Translations under genes and position numbers: made by a program
The notes under the pieces: generated by a model
The model's database searches: none
Told to the model about the DNA's origin: nothing
The model's input: only the letters and a program-made list of their open reading frames with translations
In this document: positions 44,472 to 52,513 of the stretch, in pieces
Layout of the letters: the number at the start of each line of letters is the position of its first letter
How positions within the stretch are numbered: position 1 is the stretch's first letter
Source: a bacterium
Lineage (GTDB): Bacteria; Cyanobacteriota; Vampirovibrionia; Gastranaerophilales; Gastranaerophilaceae
Assembly: GCA_017536545.1 (NCBI GenBank)
Contig: JAFXHF010000007.1
Span: 1 to 64,000, forward strand
Reading direction: 5' to 3'
Length of the DNA stretch: 64,000 nucleotides

Positions 44472-46262
44472 ATGAACGAGAGAAACAGAAATTCAAATCA
44501 AAATTTTGAGAAGAAGATTATCATTGCCGAGAGAGACAACATCGCAGCCGTTCTTGAAAACAAGAAAGTTACTGACTTTTTTATTCACAGAGGTGAAGTT
44601 TTATTAGGTGATGTTTATTTAGCAACAGTTGATAATATTCTTCCAAGTATTGACGCTGCATTTGTTAACGTTGGTACTGACAAAATGGGCTTTTTACACG
44701 CTCAAGATGTTATGGGTAAAGGTACCCTAAAAGAAAAACTTTCACCAAAACAAAAGCTTGTAGTTCAAGTTGTAAAAGAACCTACAGGACATAAAGGTCC
44801 TAGAGTTACAACTGAAATTAGCTTACCTGGTAGATTTTTAGTTTTAATGCCAAATGAACCTGGGGTTAGCGTAAGTAAAAAGATTGAAAACTCTAAGGAA
44901 CGTGCAAGATTAAAAGCTATTGTGAACTTAATCAAGCCAGTTGGTGTTGGTGTAATTATCAGAACCGAAGCTGAAGGTCAATCAGAAGCTGATATTCAAG
45001 AAGATTTAGAAATTCTATTGGAAAAATGGAATAACATCATTAATTCAGCTGAAACATTAACTCCTCCAAACTTGATTTATCGTGATCAAGATTTGTTGTA
45101 TAGAGTTATTCGTGAAGCTTGTACTGATGATGTAACAGAAATTATTGTAGATACTCCATTTGCTCTTAATAGAGTTCAATCTATTTTACAAAACTGGCAT
45201 ATGTCAAAAGGTATTCAGGTTACATTGTACAAAGGTACTGAACCATTGTTAATTGCTATGGATATTCACAAAGAAATCAAAGCTGCGTTGAATGTAAAAG
45301 TTAATATGCCATCCGGTGGTTATTTATTCATTCAACAAACAGAAGCTCTTACAGTAATTGATGTTAATAGTGGTAAGTTCGTAAGTTCTGCTACTCAAGA
45401 TGAAACTATCTTGAAAACTAATATTGAAGCGGTTCATGAAATTGCTCGCCAATTGCGTTTGAGAAACATCGGCGGTATGATTATTATCGACTTTATTGAT
45501 ATGATTTCTCGAGCTGATAAATTAGCTATGATGGAAGAGTTAGAAATTGCACTTGAACCAGATAAGGCAAAACCTCAAGTTGGTCAGTTATCTGATTTAG
45601 GTCTTGTTGAGTTAACTCGTCACCGTCAAGGTCAATCACTTTCTGAAATCTTCACTAAGAAGTGCCCTCACTGTCAAGGAAGTGGCTACTCAATGGTTGA
45701 ATTTAATTTTGCAACACCAACTGCAGAAGGTGAATACCGTGCTAAAGCTGCAAAATTAAAACTTCCAACAGGTAATTTTAAGAAAAATAGTAACAATAAA
45801 TTCAACAATAAAAATCAACAACAAGAACAAGCTCCAGTTCAGGAACAACCACAAAAAGTTGTAATTGAAACTGAACCATCAGTTGTTGCAGCCGAAGAGG
45901 TTACAAGAAAAGAAAATAACAAACGCAACAAAAACAGAAAGAATAAATTTGATAAGAAAAATCGTCAAAATGAAGTTCAAGATGTTGTTGAAGAAGTAAT
46001 TGTAGCACCAGTTGAAGTAGTTGAAGAGGTTGTAGCAGAACCAGTTGAAGCTACAGCTGAAGAGCCAAAAATTAAAGGCAAATCTAGAAAAAGAAAAACT
46101 ACTTCTAAAAAAGCTGAGATTGTAGTTGAAGAAGCTCCACAATCAGAAGTTGTTGAAACTCCTGTTGTAGAGGAAACTCCTAAGAAAGCAAAACGCCCAA
46201 ATCGTGGTACTTCAAAGGCTAAAAAAACTTCTAAAAAATCAAAAGAGGAAGTAAGTGAATAA
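44472..46262 (+). CDS. rng: Ribonuclease E/G family protein
   Basis: 596 residues. S1 RNA-binding domain about 30-120 (GEVLLGDVYLATVDNILPSIDAAFVNVG), catalytic domain with IDVNSGKF near 300 and IIIDFIDM near 340 bearing the metal aspartates, and the zinc-link CPHCQGSG at 398-405. After about 425 the protein is a low-complexity Lys/Glu/Val tail, as in RNase E scaffolds. It matures rRNA and degrades mRNA. AAAGGAAT precedes the ATG at 44472, preferred over an ATG at 44448 inside the upstream gene. Confidence 0.92.
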   Translation: MNERNRNSNQNFEKKIIIAERDNIAAVLENKKVTDFFIHRGEVLLGDVYLATVDNILPSIDAAFVNVGTDKMGFLHAQDVMGKGTLKEKLSPKQKLVVQVVKEPTGHKGPRVTTEISLPGRFLVLMPNEPGVSVSKKIENSKERARLKAIVNLIKPVGVGVIIRTEAEGQSEADIQEDLEILLEKWNNIINSAETLTPPNLIYRDQDLLYRVIREACTDDVTEIIVDTPFALNRVQSILQNWHMSKGIQVTLYKGTEPLLIAMDIHKEIKAALNVKVNMPSGGYLFIQQTEALTVIDVNSGKFVSSATQDETILKTNIEAVHEIARQLRLRNIGGMIIIDFIDMISRADKLAMMEELEIALEPDKAKPQVGQLSDLGLVELTRHRQGQSLSEIFTKKCPHCQGSGYSMVEFNFATPTAEGEYRAKAAKLKLPTGNFKKNSNNKFNNKNQQQEQAPVQEQPQKVVIETEPSVVAAEEVTRKENNKRNKNRKNKFDKKNRQNEVQDVVEEVIVAPVEVVEEVVAEPVEATAEEPKIKGKSRKRKTTSKKAEIVVEEAPQSEVVETPVVEETPKKAKRPNRGTSKAKKTSKKSKEEVSE

Positions 46263-46569
46263 TAAATTTATTCAAAAGTTATTATACGCAATTTCAGTAG
46301 TGCTTTTATGCACTACTGAGTTTGCTTATGCAGTTGAGCAATCCCCAGCTTTAAAAGATGCAATGAAAACAATGGTAACAAAATTTTCGCTTGCCATGGC
46401 TGGTGTAGTGGTTTTTTCTATTTTGATTTCTGTTGGGTTATCGCTTTATAATAAATTTTTTGTTTCATCTCAGATTAAGGATTATAAATTAAGTAAAGAC
46501 TCTTTGAGAACTCCTAGAGATACAGAAGAAGCAATTTTAATGTTTATTACAAAAAATAGGTTAAAATAA
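46255..46569 (+). CDS. Small exported membrane protein, unknown
   Basis: 104 residues. A likely signal peptide or N-terminal anchor (FIQKLLYAISVVLLCTTEFAYA) and a second hydrophobic segment near 47-67 (LAMAGVVVFSILISVGLSLY), then a basic cytoplasmic tail. The start is GTG with AGAGGAAG just upstream and overlaps the rng stop by 8 bases. Co-transcribed with rng and the next small gene. Function unknown. Confidence 0.6.
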   Translation: MNNKFIQKLLYAISVVLLCTTEFAYAVEQSPALKDAMKTMVTKFSLAMAGVVVFSILISVGLSLYNKFFVSSQIKDYKLSKDSLRTPRDTEEAILMFITKNRLK

Positions 46570-46570
46570 T

Positions 46571-46792
46571 ATGAAAAAAGCAGTGGGGATGGTTGAAATT
46601 CTTTTACTTTTAGTCGTTGTTGTAGCGATTTATTTTATGTGTTTCCATCCAAAATATGGTCGAGCAAATCCATTTGCTGATAATCAGAAAATTCAAACTC
46701 AACAACAGCTTGTTGATGATAAACTAAAAGATATTGAAGATGCAAAAGCACTAAGAAAAAGAATCGAACAAAACTTAAATAAAGGGTACTAA
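46571..46792 (+). CDS. Small single-pass membrane protein, unknown
   Basis: 73 residues: an N-terminal membrane segment GMVEILLLLVVVVAIYFMCF and a C-terminal coiled coil (QQQLVDDKLKDIEDAKALRK). The opening is reminiscent of prepilin signals (G before a hydrophobic run with an early Glu), but Glu is at +3, not +5, so it is probably not a pilin. It begins 1 base after the previous gene and abuts sdaAB. Function unknown. Confidence 0.55.
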   Translation: MKKAVGMVEILLLLVVVVAIYFMCFHPKYGRANPFADNQKIQTQQQLVDDKLKDIEDAKALRKRIEQNLNKGY

Positions 46793-47464
46793 ATGAAAAA
46801 AACAACACTTTATGATGTAATTGCACCAGTTATGATAGGTCCTTCGAGTTCTCATACCGCAGGGGCTGTTAGACTAGGTTTATTAGCTAGAAATATTTAC
46901 AAAAATACGCCTAAAAAGGTTATTTTTAAATTATACAATTCTTATGCTCATACAGGTAAAGGGCACGGAACAGAAAAGGGTTTGTTAGCTGGGGTGTTAG
47001 GCTTGAAAGTCGATGATAGACAAATTAAAGATATATTTAATTCTGATATCGCAAAAACTTTAGAGTATAAATTTGAATATTGTGATAATTTTAAATATCA
47101 TCCAAATGCAGTTGATATGACTTTTATTGGTGATAATTCAAAGATGTTTATATCTGGTGAATCCGTGGGAGCTGGCGAGATTGCAATTAGGAAAATTAAT
47201 GACTTTACAGTGAAATTAACTGGTAAATATAATACGGTGCTTATTGTTTATAAAGACATGCCTGGAATGTTGTCGCAAGTTACATCAACTATGCAGTACC
47301 ACAATATAAATATTGCATCACTTTTCTGTGATAGAAATGCCAAAGGTAAACAAGCTTCAATGGTGATAAGTGTTGATGGAGAGTTAACTCCAGATATTAT
47401 TTCGACTATTGAAGAAATCCCTAATGTTTATTTTGTAAGTTACATTGAAAAATTGGAAAATTAA
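46793..47464 (+). CDS. sdaAB: L-serine dehydratase, iron-sulphur type, beta subunit
   Basis: 223 residues. GPSSSHTAGAVRLG near 17-30 and the GKGHGTEKG loop identify the beta subunit; an ACT domain lies at about 145-220 (VLIVYKDMPGMLSQVTSTM). With the alpha subunit encoded 2 bases downstream it makes pyruvate and ammonia from L-serine. The ATG directly follows the previous stop codon, so expression is tied to the upstream small genes. Confidence 0.93.
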   Translation: MKKTTLYDVIAPVMIGPSSSHTAGAVRLGLLARNIYKNTPKKVIFKLYNSYAHTGKGHGTEKGLLAGVLGLKVDDRQIKDIFNSDIAKTLEYKFEYCDNFKYHPNAVDMTFIGDNSKMFISGESVGAGEIAIRKINDFTVKLTGKYNTVLIVYKDMPGMLSQVTSTMQYHNINIASLFCDRNAKGKQASMVISVDGELTPDIISTIEEIPNVYFVSYIEKLEN

Positions 47465-47466
47465 TT

Positions 47467-48345
47467 ATGGAAACAAATATAAATACTTTTGAACAGTTAA
47501 AAAAAGAATGTATTGAGCGAGGAAAAGAAATTTATGAAGTTGCTCAAGAAAATATGGCTATAAATTCTGACTTAAAGGTTGAGCAAGTTCGAGCTCACGC
47601 TAATCGTAGCTTATTTGCAATGAAAGAAGCTATTCAAGTAGGATTGGTATCAAAAGAGCTTTCTATGAGTGGAATGTGTGGACAAGATTGTCATAGAATT
47701 CAAGAACGTTTCAAAGAACAACCAGCTTTGTTTGGTGGTACTTTTGAAAAGATTTTAAAATATGCACTTGCGACAAGTGAAGAAAATATTAGAATGGGCA
47801 GAATTGTTGCTTGCCCAACTGCGGGCTCTTGTGGAATTCTACCTGCAGCAATGTTATCAGTAGCAGAAGATTGTGATTGTTCTATTGAAGCTCAACTAAA
47901 TGCTCTTATTACAGCTGGTGAAATTGGTCGAATAGTTGCTGCAAAAGTTGCCTTAGCAGGTGCTGTTGCAGGATGTCAGGCTGAATGTGGTGTAGCCTCT
48001 TCAATGGCTGCAGCTGCAGTTTGCCAACTGAGAGGAGGTTCTATCAATCAAATCCTTAATGCTTCAGCTTTGGCTCTTAAAAATATTCTAGGTTTGACTT
48101 GTGACCCTGTTGCTGGACTTGTAGAAGTTCCTTGTGTAAAGCGTAACCCTTTCTTAGCCGTACATGCCATTACTGCTGTTGAATTAGCTTTGGCTGGTGT
48201 TGAATCAAAGATTCCATTTGATGAAGTTGTTGATGCTATGGAACAAACTGGTGCTATGATGTCCCCAACACTTAAGGAAAGTTCTCAAGCTGGTTTAGCT
48301 ACTACAAAAACAGGTTTAGAAGTACAAAAAAGAGTTTTTGGTTAA
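47467..48345 (+). CDS. sdaAA: L-serine dehydratase, iron-sulphur type, alpha subunit
   Basis: 292 residues, the split alpha subunit. The conserved CPTAGSCGILPAAM (about 117-130), GCQAECGVASSMAAAA and LTCDPVAGLVEVPCVKRN regions contain the cysteines that hold the 4Fe-4S cluster. It carries the active site of the two-subunit enzyme. A secreted-protein gene follows at 48360. Confidence 0.94.
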   Translation: METNINTFEQLKKECIERGKEIYEVAQENMAINSDLKVEQVRAHANRSLFAMKEAIQVGLVSKELSMSGMCGQDCHRIQERFKEQPALFGGTFEKILKYALATSEENIRMGRIVACPTAGSCGILPAAMLSVAEDCDCSIEAQLNALITAGEIGRIVAAKVALAGAVAGCQAECGVASSMAAAAVCQLRGGSINQILNASALALKNILGLTCDPVAGLVEVPCVKRNPFLAVHAITAVELALAGVESKIPFDEVVDAMEQTGAMMSPTLKESSQAGLATTKTGLEVQKRVFG

Positions 48346-48359
48346 ATTTGGAGAAAAAT

Positions 48360-48959
48360 ATGACTAAATTTTTAAAATTAACCATTTTAATACTATTCAT
48401 TATTTTAAGTGTTGGTAAATTAAATGCTGAAATTATTGAAGAAAAGGTTGGAAATGTTACTAATTTTATAAATACTGAAGATAGAATTTATAAAATGGAA
48501 CAACTTTTGGATAATTTATCCTTAGATGAACAAATTAAGCTGTTAGATAAAGCTTTAGCAAATCCTAGTTCTTATGAGCCAATTTATTATGTTGCATTAG
48601 CGGATTCATATTATAAAACAGATAAAGACAAGGCTGCAGTTACTTATATGATTGGCCTTTTACGTTCATCTGAAGATATTGCAATGTGTGAAGATACATC
48701 CGCTAGAGCTCAGATTGGTATTTATCCTCTTTTTGCTCCTAATACGACTGCTTATATTCAATCTTTAGATAAACGTTCTTTGTCTAATATTAGTAAGCAA
48801 GCTCTTGATTGGGATTTGAATCATCCTCAAAGAGTAAATCCTATATGGGCTTGTTATCACGGAATGGGTGCATTTATGGGGGAAGTTAAAATTAAAGATA
48901 TTGATACTTATGATGAAAATAAGCAAATGATTCGCGACGCATTTACAAAAGCATTTTAG
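48360..48959 (+). CDS. Secreted protein with TPR-like helices, unknown
   Basis: 199 residues. Signal peptide MTKFLKLTILILFIILSVGKLNA, then helical repeats reminiscent of TPR or Sel1 units (EQIKLLDKALANPSSYEPIYYVALADSYYKT). GGAG precedes the ATG at 48360; a TTG at 48348 would include that site. It is probably a periplasmic protein and the last gene of the rng-sda run; a GC-rich hairpin follows. Confidence 0.65.
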   Translation: MTKFLKLTILILFIILSVGKLNAEIIEEKVGNVTNFINTEDRIYKMEQLLDNLSLDEQIKLLDKALANPSSYEPIYYVALADSYYKTDKDKAAVTYMIGLLRSSEDIAMCEDTSARAQIGIYPLFAPNTTAYIQSLDKRSLSNISKQALDWDLNHPQRVNPIWACYHGMGAFMGEVKIKDIDTYDENKQMIRDAFTKAF

Positions 48960-48975
48960 TCATTACAATAGAAAA

Positions 48976-48993
48976 CCCTCGGTATTCCGAGGG
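48976..48993. other. Hairpin CCCTCGG-TATT-CCGAGGG
   Basis: A perfect 7-bp stem with loop TATT, 17 bases after the secreted-protein gene. It lacks a plus-strand T tract; on the minus strand TTTTC follows. It may terminate weakly or protect the 3' end of the message. Confidence 0.55.
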
Positions 48994-49075
48994 CTAAGTC
49001 TGTCATAGTAGTTAAACTAAAAGAAGAAGATAAAGAGTTATGTATTACATATGTAGTAGAATACCTTTTTTTATT

Positions 49076-49103
49076 ACTTTTGTCAAATAATATTTACAAA
49101 AGT
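49076..49103 (+). promoter_or_regulatory. Inverted repeat ACTTTTGT-n12-ACAAAAGT upstream of the phosphatase-like gene
   Basis: The 8-base arms are perfect and their centres lie 20 bases apart (two helical turns), a geometry expected for a dimeric regulator. It ends 65 bases before the ATG at 49168. The left arm sits in the same TTACTTTTGT context as the single element at 52444-52456. Confidence 0.45.
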
Positions 49104-49167
49104 TAAAATTTTACTACAGTATTCGCAGTAAGTAGCAAAAAATATATTTACACGTCTTATTACTACC

Positions 49168-50019
49168 ATGAAAATTTTACCTCTTTTAGTCAATAACAAT
49201 ATAAGATTCACTTCAGATTATAAATATGATAATCTTGAAGAAGATAATAACGTACATAATTTTTTAATTGATGAAGAAGAAAACTATTCTCACGATTCCT
49301 ATGTTAGGGATGCAATTAGAGCCCATATGTATTCTCAGTTTTTACCTAATTATGGATTAGGTACAGGCAGATCTAATGCTTATGCTACATCAATTGAAGA
49401 TGTATATATTCAAAATTTACAGAAGCTGGATACAAGCTGTTATAGAGGTGCATCTCTATCTAAAAATTTACAATATATTCCTCTACTTGTTAAATCTAAG
49501 GTTTATAATGTTATTGATTTAGTAGGGTACTTTGACTTAGAACACAAGTGTAAAGAATATAACATTGATTATCTTCGATACCCTGTAAGTGCTGACTATT
49601 GGGCTAATCCCATTTTTAGAACGGATGCTGACTTATTAACTGAGAAAAAAGAAAAATTAGCTAAACTTGGATTATCTAAGGCTGAATATGACAAAGAAAT
49701 AAGACTATATATACGTGATATTGATTATGAACGAAAATTATTTATGAAAAATTTTCTAACACTTATTGACACTATAAATAAAAATAATTTTTATATTGGT
49801 TGTGAATTTGGTGAATACAGAACACCTAATATTTTAGCTCTTAATACGTATTTTAATCCTCATTGGAAGGGCAAAAAGACATATCCAACAAGCGAATTTG
49901 TTTATACAAAGATGAAAAATATGTACTTAAACCTAACAGCAGAAGACAAAATTAGATTAGGTTTCACTAAAGGCTTTGAAGAAAATTTAAAGATTGAGCT
50001 TGGTCTAGCGGATGAATAA
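49168..50019 (+). CDS. Putative protein-tyrosine-phosphatase-fold protein (C-x5-R), possible effector
   Basis: 283 residues. The layout fits cysteine-based phosphatases: CYRGASLSKN (91-100), VIDLVGYFDLEHKC (115-128), DYLRYPVSADYW (134-145) with a possible general acid Asp143, and the P-loop GCEFGEYRT where Cys212 and Arg218 are five residues apart and Thr219 follows. The usual His before Cys is Gly. Dual-specificity and phytase-like phosphatases share this pattern (C-E-x-G-x-x-R-T). No signal peptide; the N-terminus MKILPLLVNNNIRFTS shares a motif with neighbours. No ribosome site precedes the ATG. Substrate unknown. Confidence 0.6.
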   Translation: MKILPLLVNNNIRFTSDYKYDNLEEDNNVHNFLIDEEENYSHDSYVRDAIRAHMYSQFLPNYGLGTGRSNAYATSIEDVYIQNLQKLDTSCYRGASLSKNLQYIPLLVKSKVYNVIDLVGYFDLEHKCKEYNIDYLRYPVSADYWANPIFRTDADLLTEKKEKLAKLGLSKAEYDKEIRLYIRDIDYERKLFMKNFLTLIDTINKNNFYIGCEFGEYRTPNILALNTYFNPHWKGKKTYPTSEFVYTKMKNMYLNLTAEDKIRLGFTKGFEENLKIELGLADE

Positions 50020-50025
50020 ATAAGA

Positions 50026-50751
50026 CTATTTTGTTGAGTTTTCTTTGATTAATTTTCTTAAATCTTGTAAAAATTTATGCACATCTTCAGGTGATTTAAC
50101 TTGTTTGATAAATTCGCCTTTTCCGTTGAGTGTACACATAATTGAATCAGCAGACATAGAATCATATCTAAGATAAGCGTAATAAGTACCGCTATGTGCA
50201 ACTACATCAAGTGTACGTTTTTTATCTTTATCATAAACTCTCATATGTTGTCCGTGAACTGTAATTTCAGGGTTTTGTATATTTAATCTAAGAGCTTTTG
50301 TAACTCGCTCAAATTCTTTTTCTGTATTGATAGGTTTTGGTATATGAATACCTTTTGCCGTTTTTTTGTGATGTTTTTGTTTGCTTATTACTTCAAACAT
50401 TTCTTGAAAATCTGTAATTAAGCGTGTTGATTTATCTCGCAAAATTGCAATTATTTCTTCTGGATTCTCAAAATCGAGTCCCTGTTTTGTATTTATAGTT
50501 GGGTAATAATCAACTCCAGTTACACCATTTTCTTGGATATACTTGCCGATTCTTTTATCATAGTTATCTCTTACAATTATTACTTGGTCGCCTTTTTCTA
50601 GTATATCTGTGCCAATTTGTCTTCCTTGAGTAAATAGTTGTGGCACTTCAAGTTTAGCTTTAATTTCGCTTGGTTTAAATCTAAAAGTACCTGTAAAATT
50701 ACTATTCGATTGTTGATTGTGTATTTGCATAGTTATATCTTTAAACCTCAT
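50026..50751 (-). CDS. Hypothetical soluble protein with N-terminal NFTG motif
   Basis: 241 residues from the outer ATG; an ATG at 50730 gives 234 residues and the start MQIHNQQSNSNFTG, which fits its neighbours better. Neither has a good ribosome site. The middle has DQVIIVRDNYDKRIGKYIQENG and later alternating beta strands (MRVYDKDKKRTLDVVAHSGT). No membrane segment or signal peptide. Convergent with the phosphatase-like gene (6-base gap) and divergent from the membrane protein gene at 50837. Confidence 0.6.
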   Translation of the reverse strand: MRFKDITMQIHNQQSNSNFTGTFRFKPSEIKAKLEVPQLFTQGRQIGTDILEKGDQVIIVRDNYDKRIGKYIQENGVTGVDYYPTINTKQGLDFENPEEIIAILRDKSTRLITDFQEMFEVISKQKHHKKTAKGIHIPKPINTEKEFERVTKALRLNIQNPEITVHGQHMRVYDKDKKRTLDVVAHSGTYYAYLRYDSMSADSIMCTLNGKGEFIKQVKSPEDVHKFLQDLRKLIKENSTK

Positions 50752-50836
50752 AAAAACTTTTTTTGCTATATTTTAGCAATTAATTCATAAAGATTTACTT
50801 TATATAGATGTAAGATTTTTTTTAGGAATGGTTGAT

Positions 50837-51430
50837 ATGGTAGATTCGGTTTCTAGTGTTAATTTTTGCTCTCAAAATTATAAAAACGCTACAGCGGAGA
50901 AAAAAAGTAGCGTAGCAAAAGGTTTATTAGTTGGCGGTGCTGTTGGAACAACGGCTGTTGCAGCAATGCAAGGGACTAAACTAATTTATCCCACTTTTCA
51001 TAAATGCTTGAAATATGGGATTCCAGCTACTGCACTAGGTATTATAGGATATGGAATATATGATGCGATAAAAAATAAGAATGTTTCATCCCAAAAAGTA
51101 AAATTAGGGGATAAAAAGGATTACACGAAAGCAGCTCTAGCTGGAGCTGCAGTTGCTACTGCATATTTGCCAATAAGTCAAGTTATATCAGGTAGTTTAA
51201 TTAGTTTGAAATTTTCAAAAGGATTTAAGAACTTTTTCTCAAGTTTAAAGATGCTATTACCTCAAATGAAGAATTATGTACACGGAATGTATATTAAGCT
51301 TTTAGGCAAGAATTTTGGAGCTAATAAAACTATTTTATTAGGAACATTAGCTGTAGCAGGAATAGGAGCTCTTGCTGGTGCTGCGATACAAGGTGTTACG
51401 GATTTAGTCTCAAAATATTCATCTAAATAG
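50837..51430 (+). CDS. Multi-pass membrane protein with N-terminal NFCS motif
   Basis: 197 residues with four or five Gly/Ala-rich hydrophobic segments (about 27-47, 59-75, 93-115, 168-188). AGGA lies 9 bases before the ATG at 50837, preferred over the ATG at 50828 that abuts it. No family recognised. The GAxxGxxA segments resemble those of small pore or glycine-zipper proteins, a speculative comparison. It converges with the metallopeptidase gene, 11 bases away. Confidence 0.6.
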   Translation: MVDSVSSVNFCSQNYKNATAEKKSSVAKGLLVGGAVGTTAVAAMQGTKLIYPTFHKCLKYGIPATALGIIGYGIYDAIKNKNVSSQKVKLGDKKDYTKAALAGAAVATAYLPISQVISGSLISLKFSKGFKNFFSSLKMLLPQMKNYVHGMYIKLLGKNFGANKTILLGTLAVAGIGALAGAAIQGVTDLVSKYSSK

Positions 51431-51441
51431 GGCCTTTTTCC

Positions 51442-52392
51442 TTATGTAGTTTTGATAGATGCATTTTGTTTATTATTTCTATTTGATTTTTCAATATTTA
51501 TTTCTGTAATTGCTAGTTTAGATGCTAATCCAATACCAACGCCAGCCAAAACATATGTCATCCATGCTAGGAAATAGTTTCGTTTCAATGCTCCTAGTTT
51601 AACGTTTGGTAGTGTTTTCCTAGCTGCTTTTATTCCTCTGATTGATGCTGCAGCTTCTTCAACAATTGTTGGTAAAAACGCAGAAAAACCAATTACACCA
51701 GCATATTTTTCAATAAAACTTTGTTTTCCATCTTTACGTTTACCTGAAAAATCATTTAAAAAAGCAATAGCCATCGGTGCGTACATACCAAGAACTTTTA
51801 ATTTTTGTAAGCCTCTAAAGAATTTACTTTTTTCAAAATTTGTAGCATGACCAAGCTCGTGTAAAATTAGTGATGGTTTTGATTTTGGAGCAACTGCAAA
51901 GTTACCTTGGTGTGTGTAGAAAGCATTGCCGCCATTTGCTACTGTATCTATGCTTTTTGCAAGTCCAGGGAACATTCTTTTTAAGAAGCCTTTATTAGTA
52001 TTATCGATATAGTGAATGTCTGCTTTTAAACCTTTTTCTGATTTCATTGCATCCGCAACTTTTTTAACATCAGATTCAGAAGCGAATTCTTTCCCTCTCA
52101 TAAGAATACTTGCACACATTTCAGATAACCATTCGATACCACGCTGAGCAAGTCTTAAAAATACTGCAGTTCCAGCTGCATTTGTTGCTGTATCGGTTTC
52201 AAAGCTGTTGAAAAACGGCTTTTCTGTAATGGTTTGTTGAGTGGTAGGTGTTTGATTTATAGTAGTTTTTTGTGGTTGCTCTCTCAACCAGAATTTGCTT
52301 GCTTCATCGACGTTATAATTATTCTGTTCAGCTGAATTTGAACAGAAATATGGATTGTATTTAGAAGTTAGATTTAACGTTAAATTATTCAT
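51442..52392 (-). CDS. Putative membrane zinc metallopeptidase (HELGH)
   Basis: 316 residues. HExxH motif H178-E179-L180-G181-H182 in LILHELGHATNF, with a later EEAAASIRG (Glu245/246) that could be the third zinc ligand of a gluzincin. Two or three hydrophobic segments (about 203-212, 229-245, 273-298) suggest the active site sits near the membrane. The first 60 residues are Asn/Thr/Gln-rich and disordered. No known peptidase family is recognised. It shares a divergent intergenic region with the 100-residue gene at 52514, which contains the ACTTTTGTAAC element. Confidence 0.68.
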   Translation of the reverse strand: MNNLTLNLTSKYNPYFCSNSAEQNNYNVDEASKFWLREQPQKTTINQTPTTQQTITEKPFFNSFETDTATNAAGTAVFLRLAQRGIEWLSEMCASILMRGKEFASESDVKKVADAMKSEKGLKADIHYIDNTNKGFLKRMFPGLAKSIDTVANGGNAFYTHQGNFAVAPKSKPSLILHELGHATNFEKSKFFRGLQKLKVLGMYAPMAIAFLNDFSGKRKDGKQSFIEKYAGVIGFSAFLPTIVEEAAASIRGIKAARKTLPNVKLGALKRNYFLAWMTYVLAGVGIGLASKLAITEINIEKSNRNNKQNASIKTT

Positions 52393-52445
52393 TACACTAC
52401 CATTTGTTATAAACCAACTAAAATCAAAATTATGCTATATTTATT

Positions 52446-52456
52446 ACTTTTGTAAC
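52446..52456. promoter_or_regulatory. ACTTTTGTAAC element in a divergent promoter region
   Basis: The 11-mer is identical to 23848-23858 and sits between the metallopeptidase gene (54 bases) and the 100-residue gene (58 bases), so one regulator could serve both. TATAAT at 52484-52489 serves the plus-strand gene. Confidence 0.4.
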
Positions 52457-52513
52457 AAACTATTAATTCAACTTGTTATGTGCTATAATTAACTTGTTAA
52501 ATAAGGAGTATAA

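Noticed and set aside
46571-46792. A small prepilin
   Set aside because: Glu sits at +3 rather than +5 and the segment is a simple membrane anchor followed by a coiled coil.
48976-48993. A standard plus-strand terminator after 48959
   Set aside because: The stem is strong but no T tract follows on the plus strand, so I call it a hairpin only.
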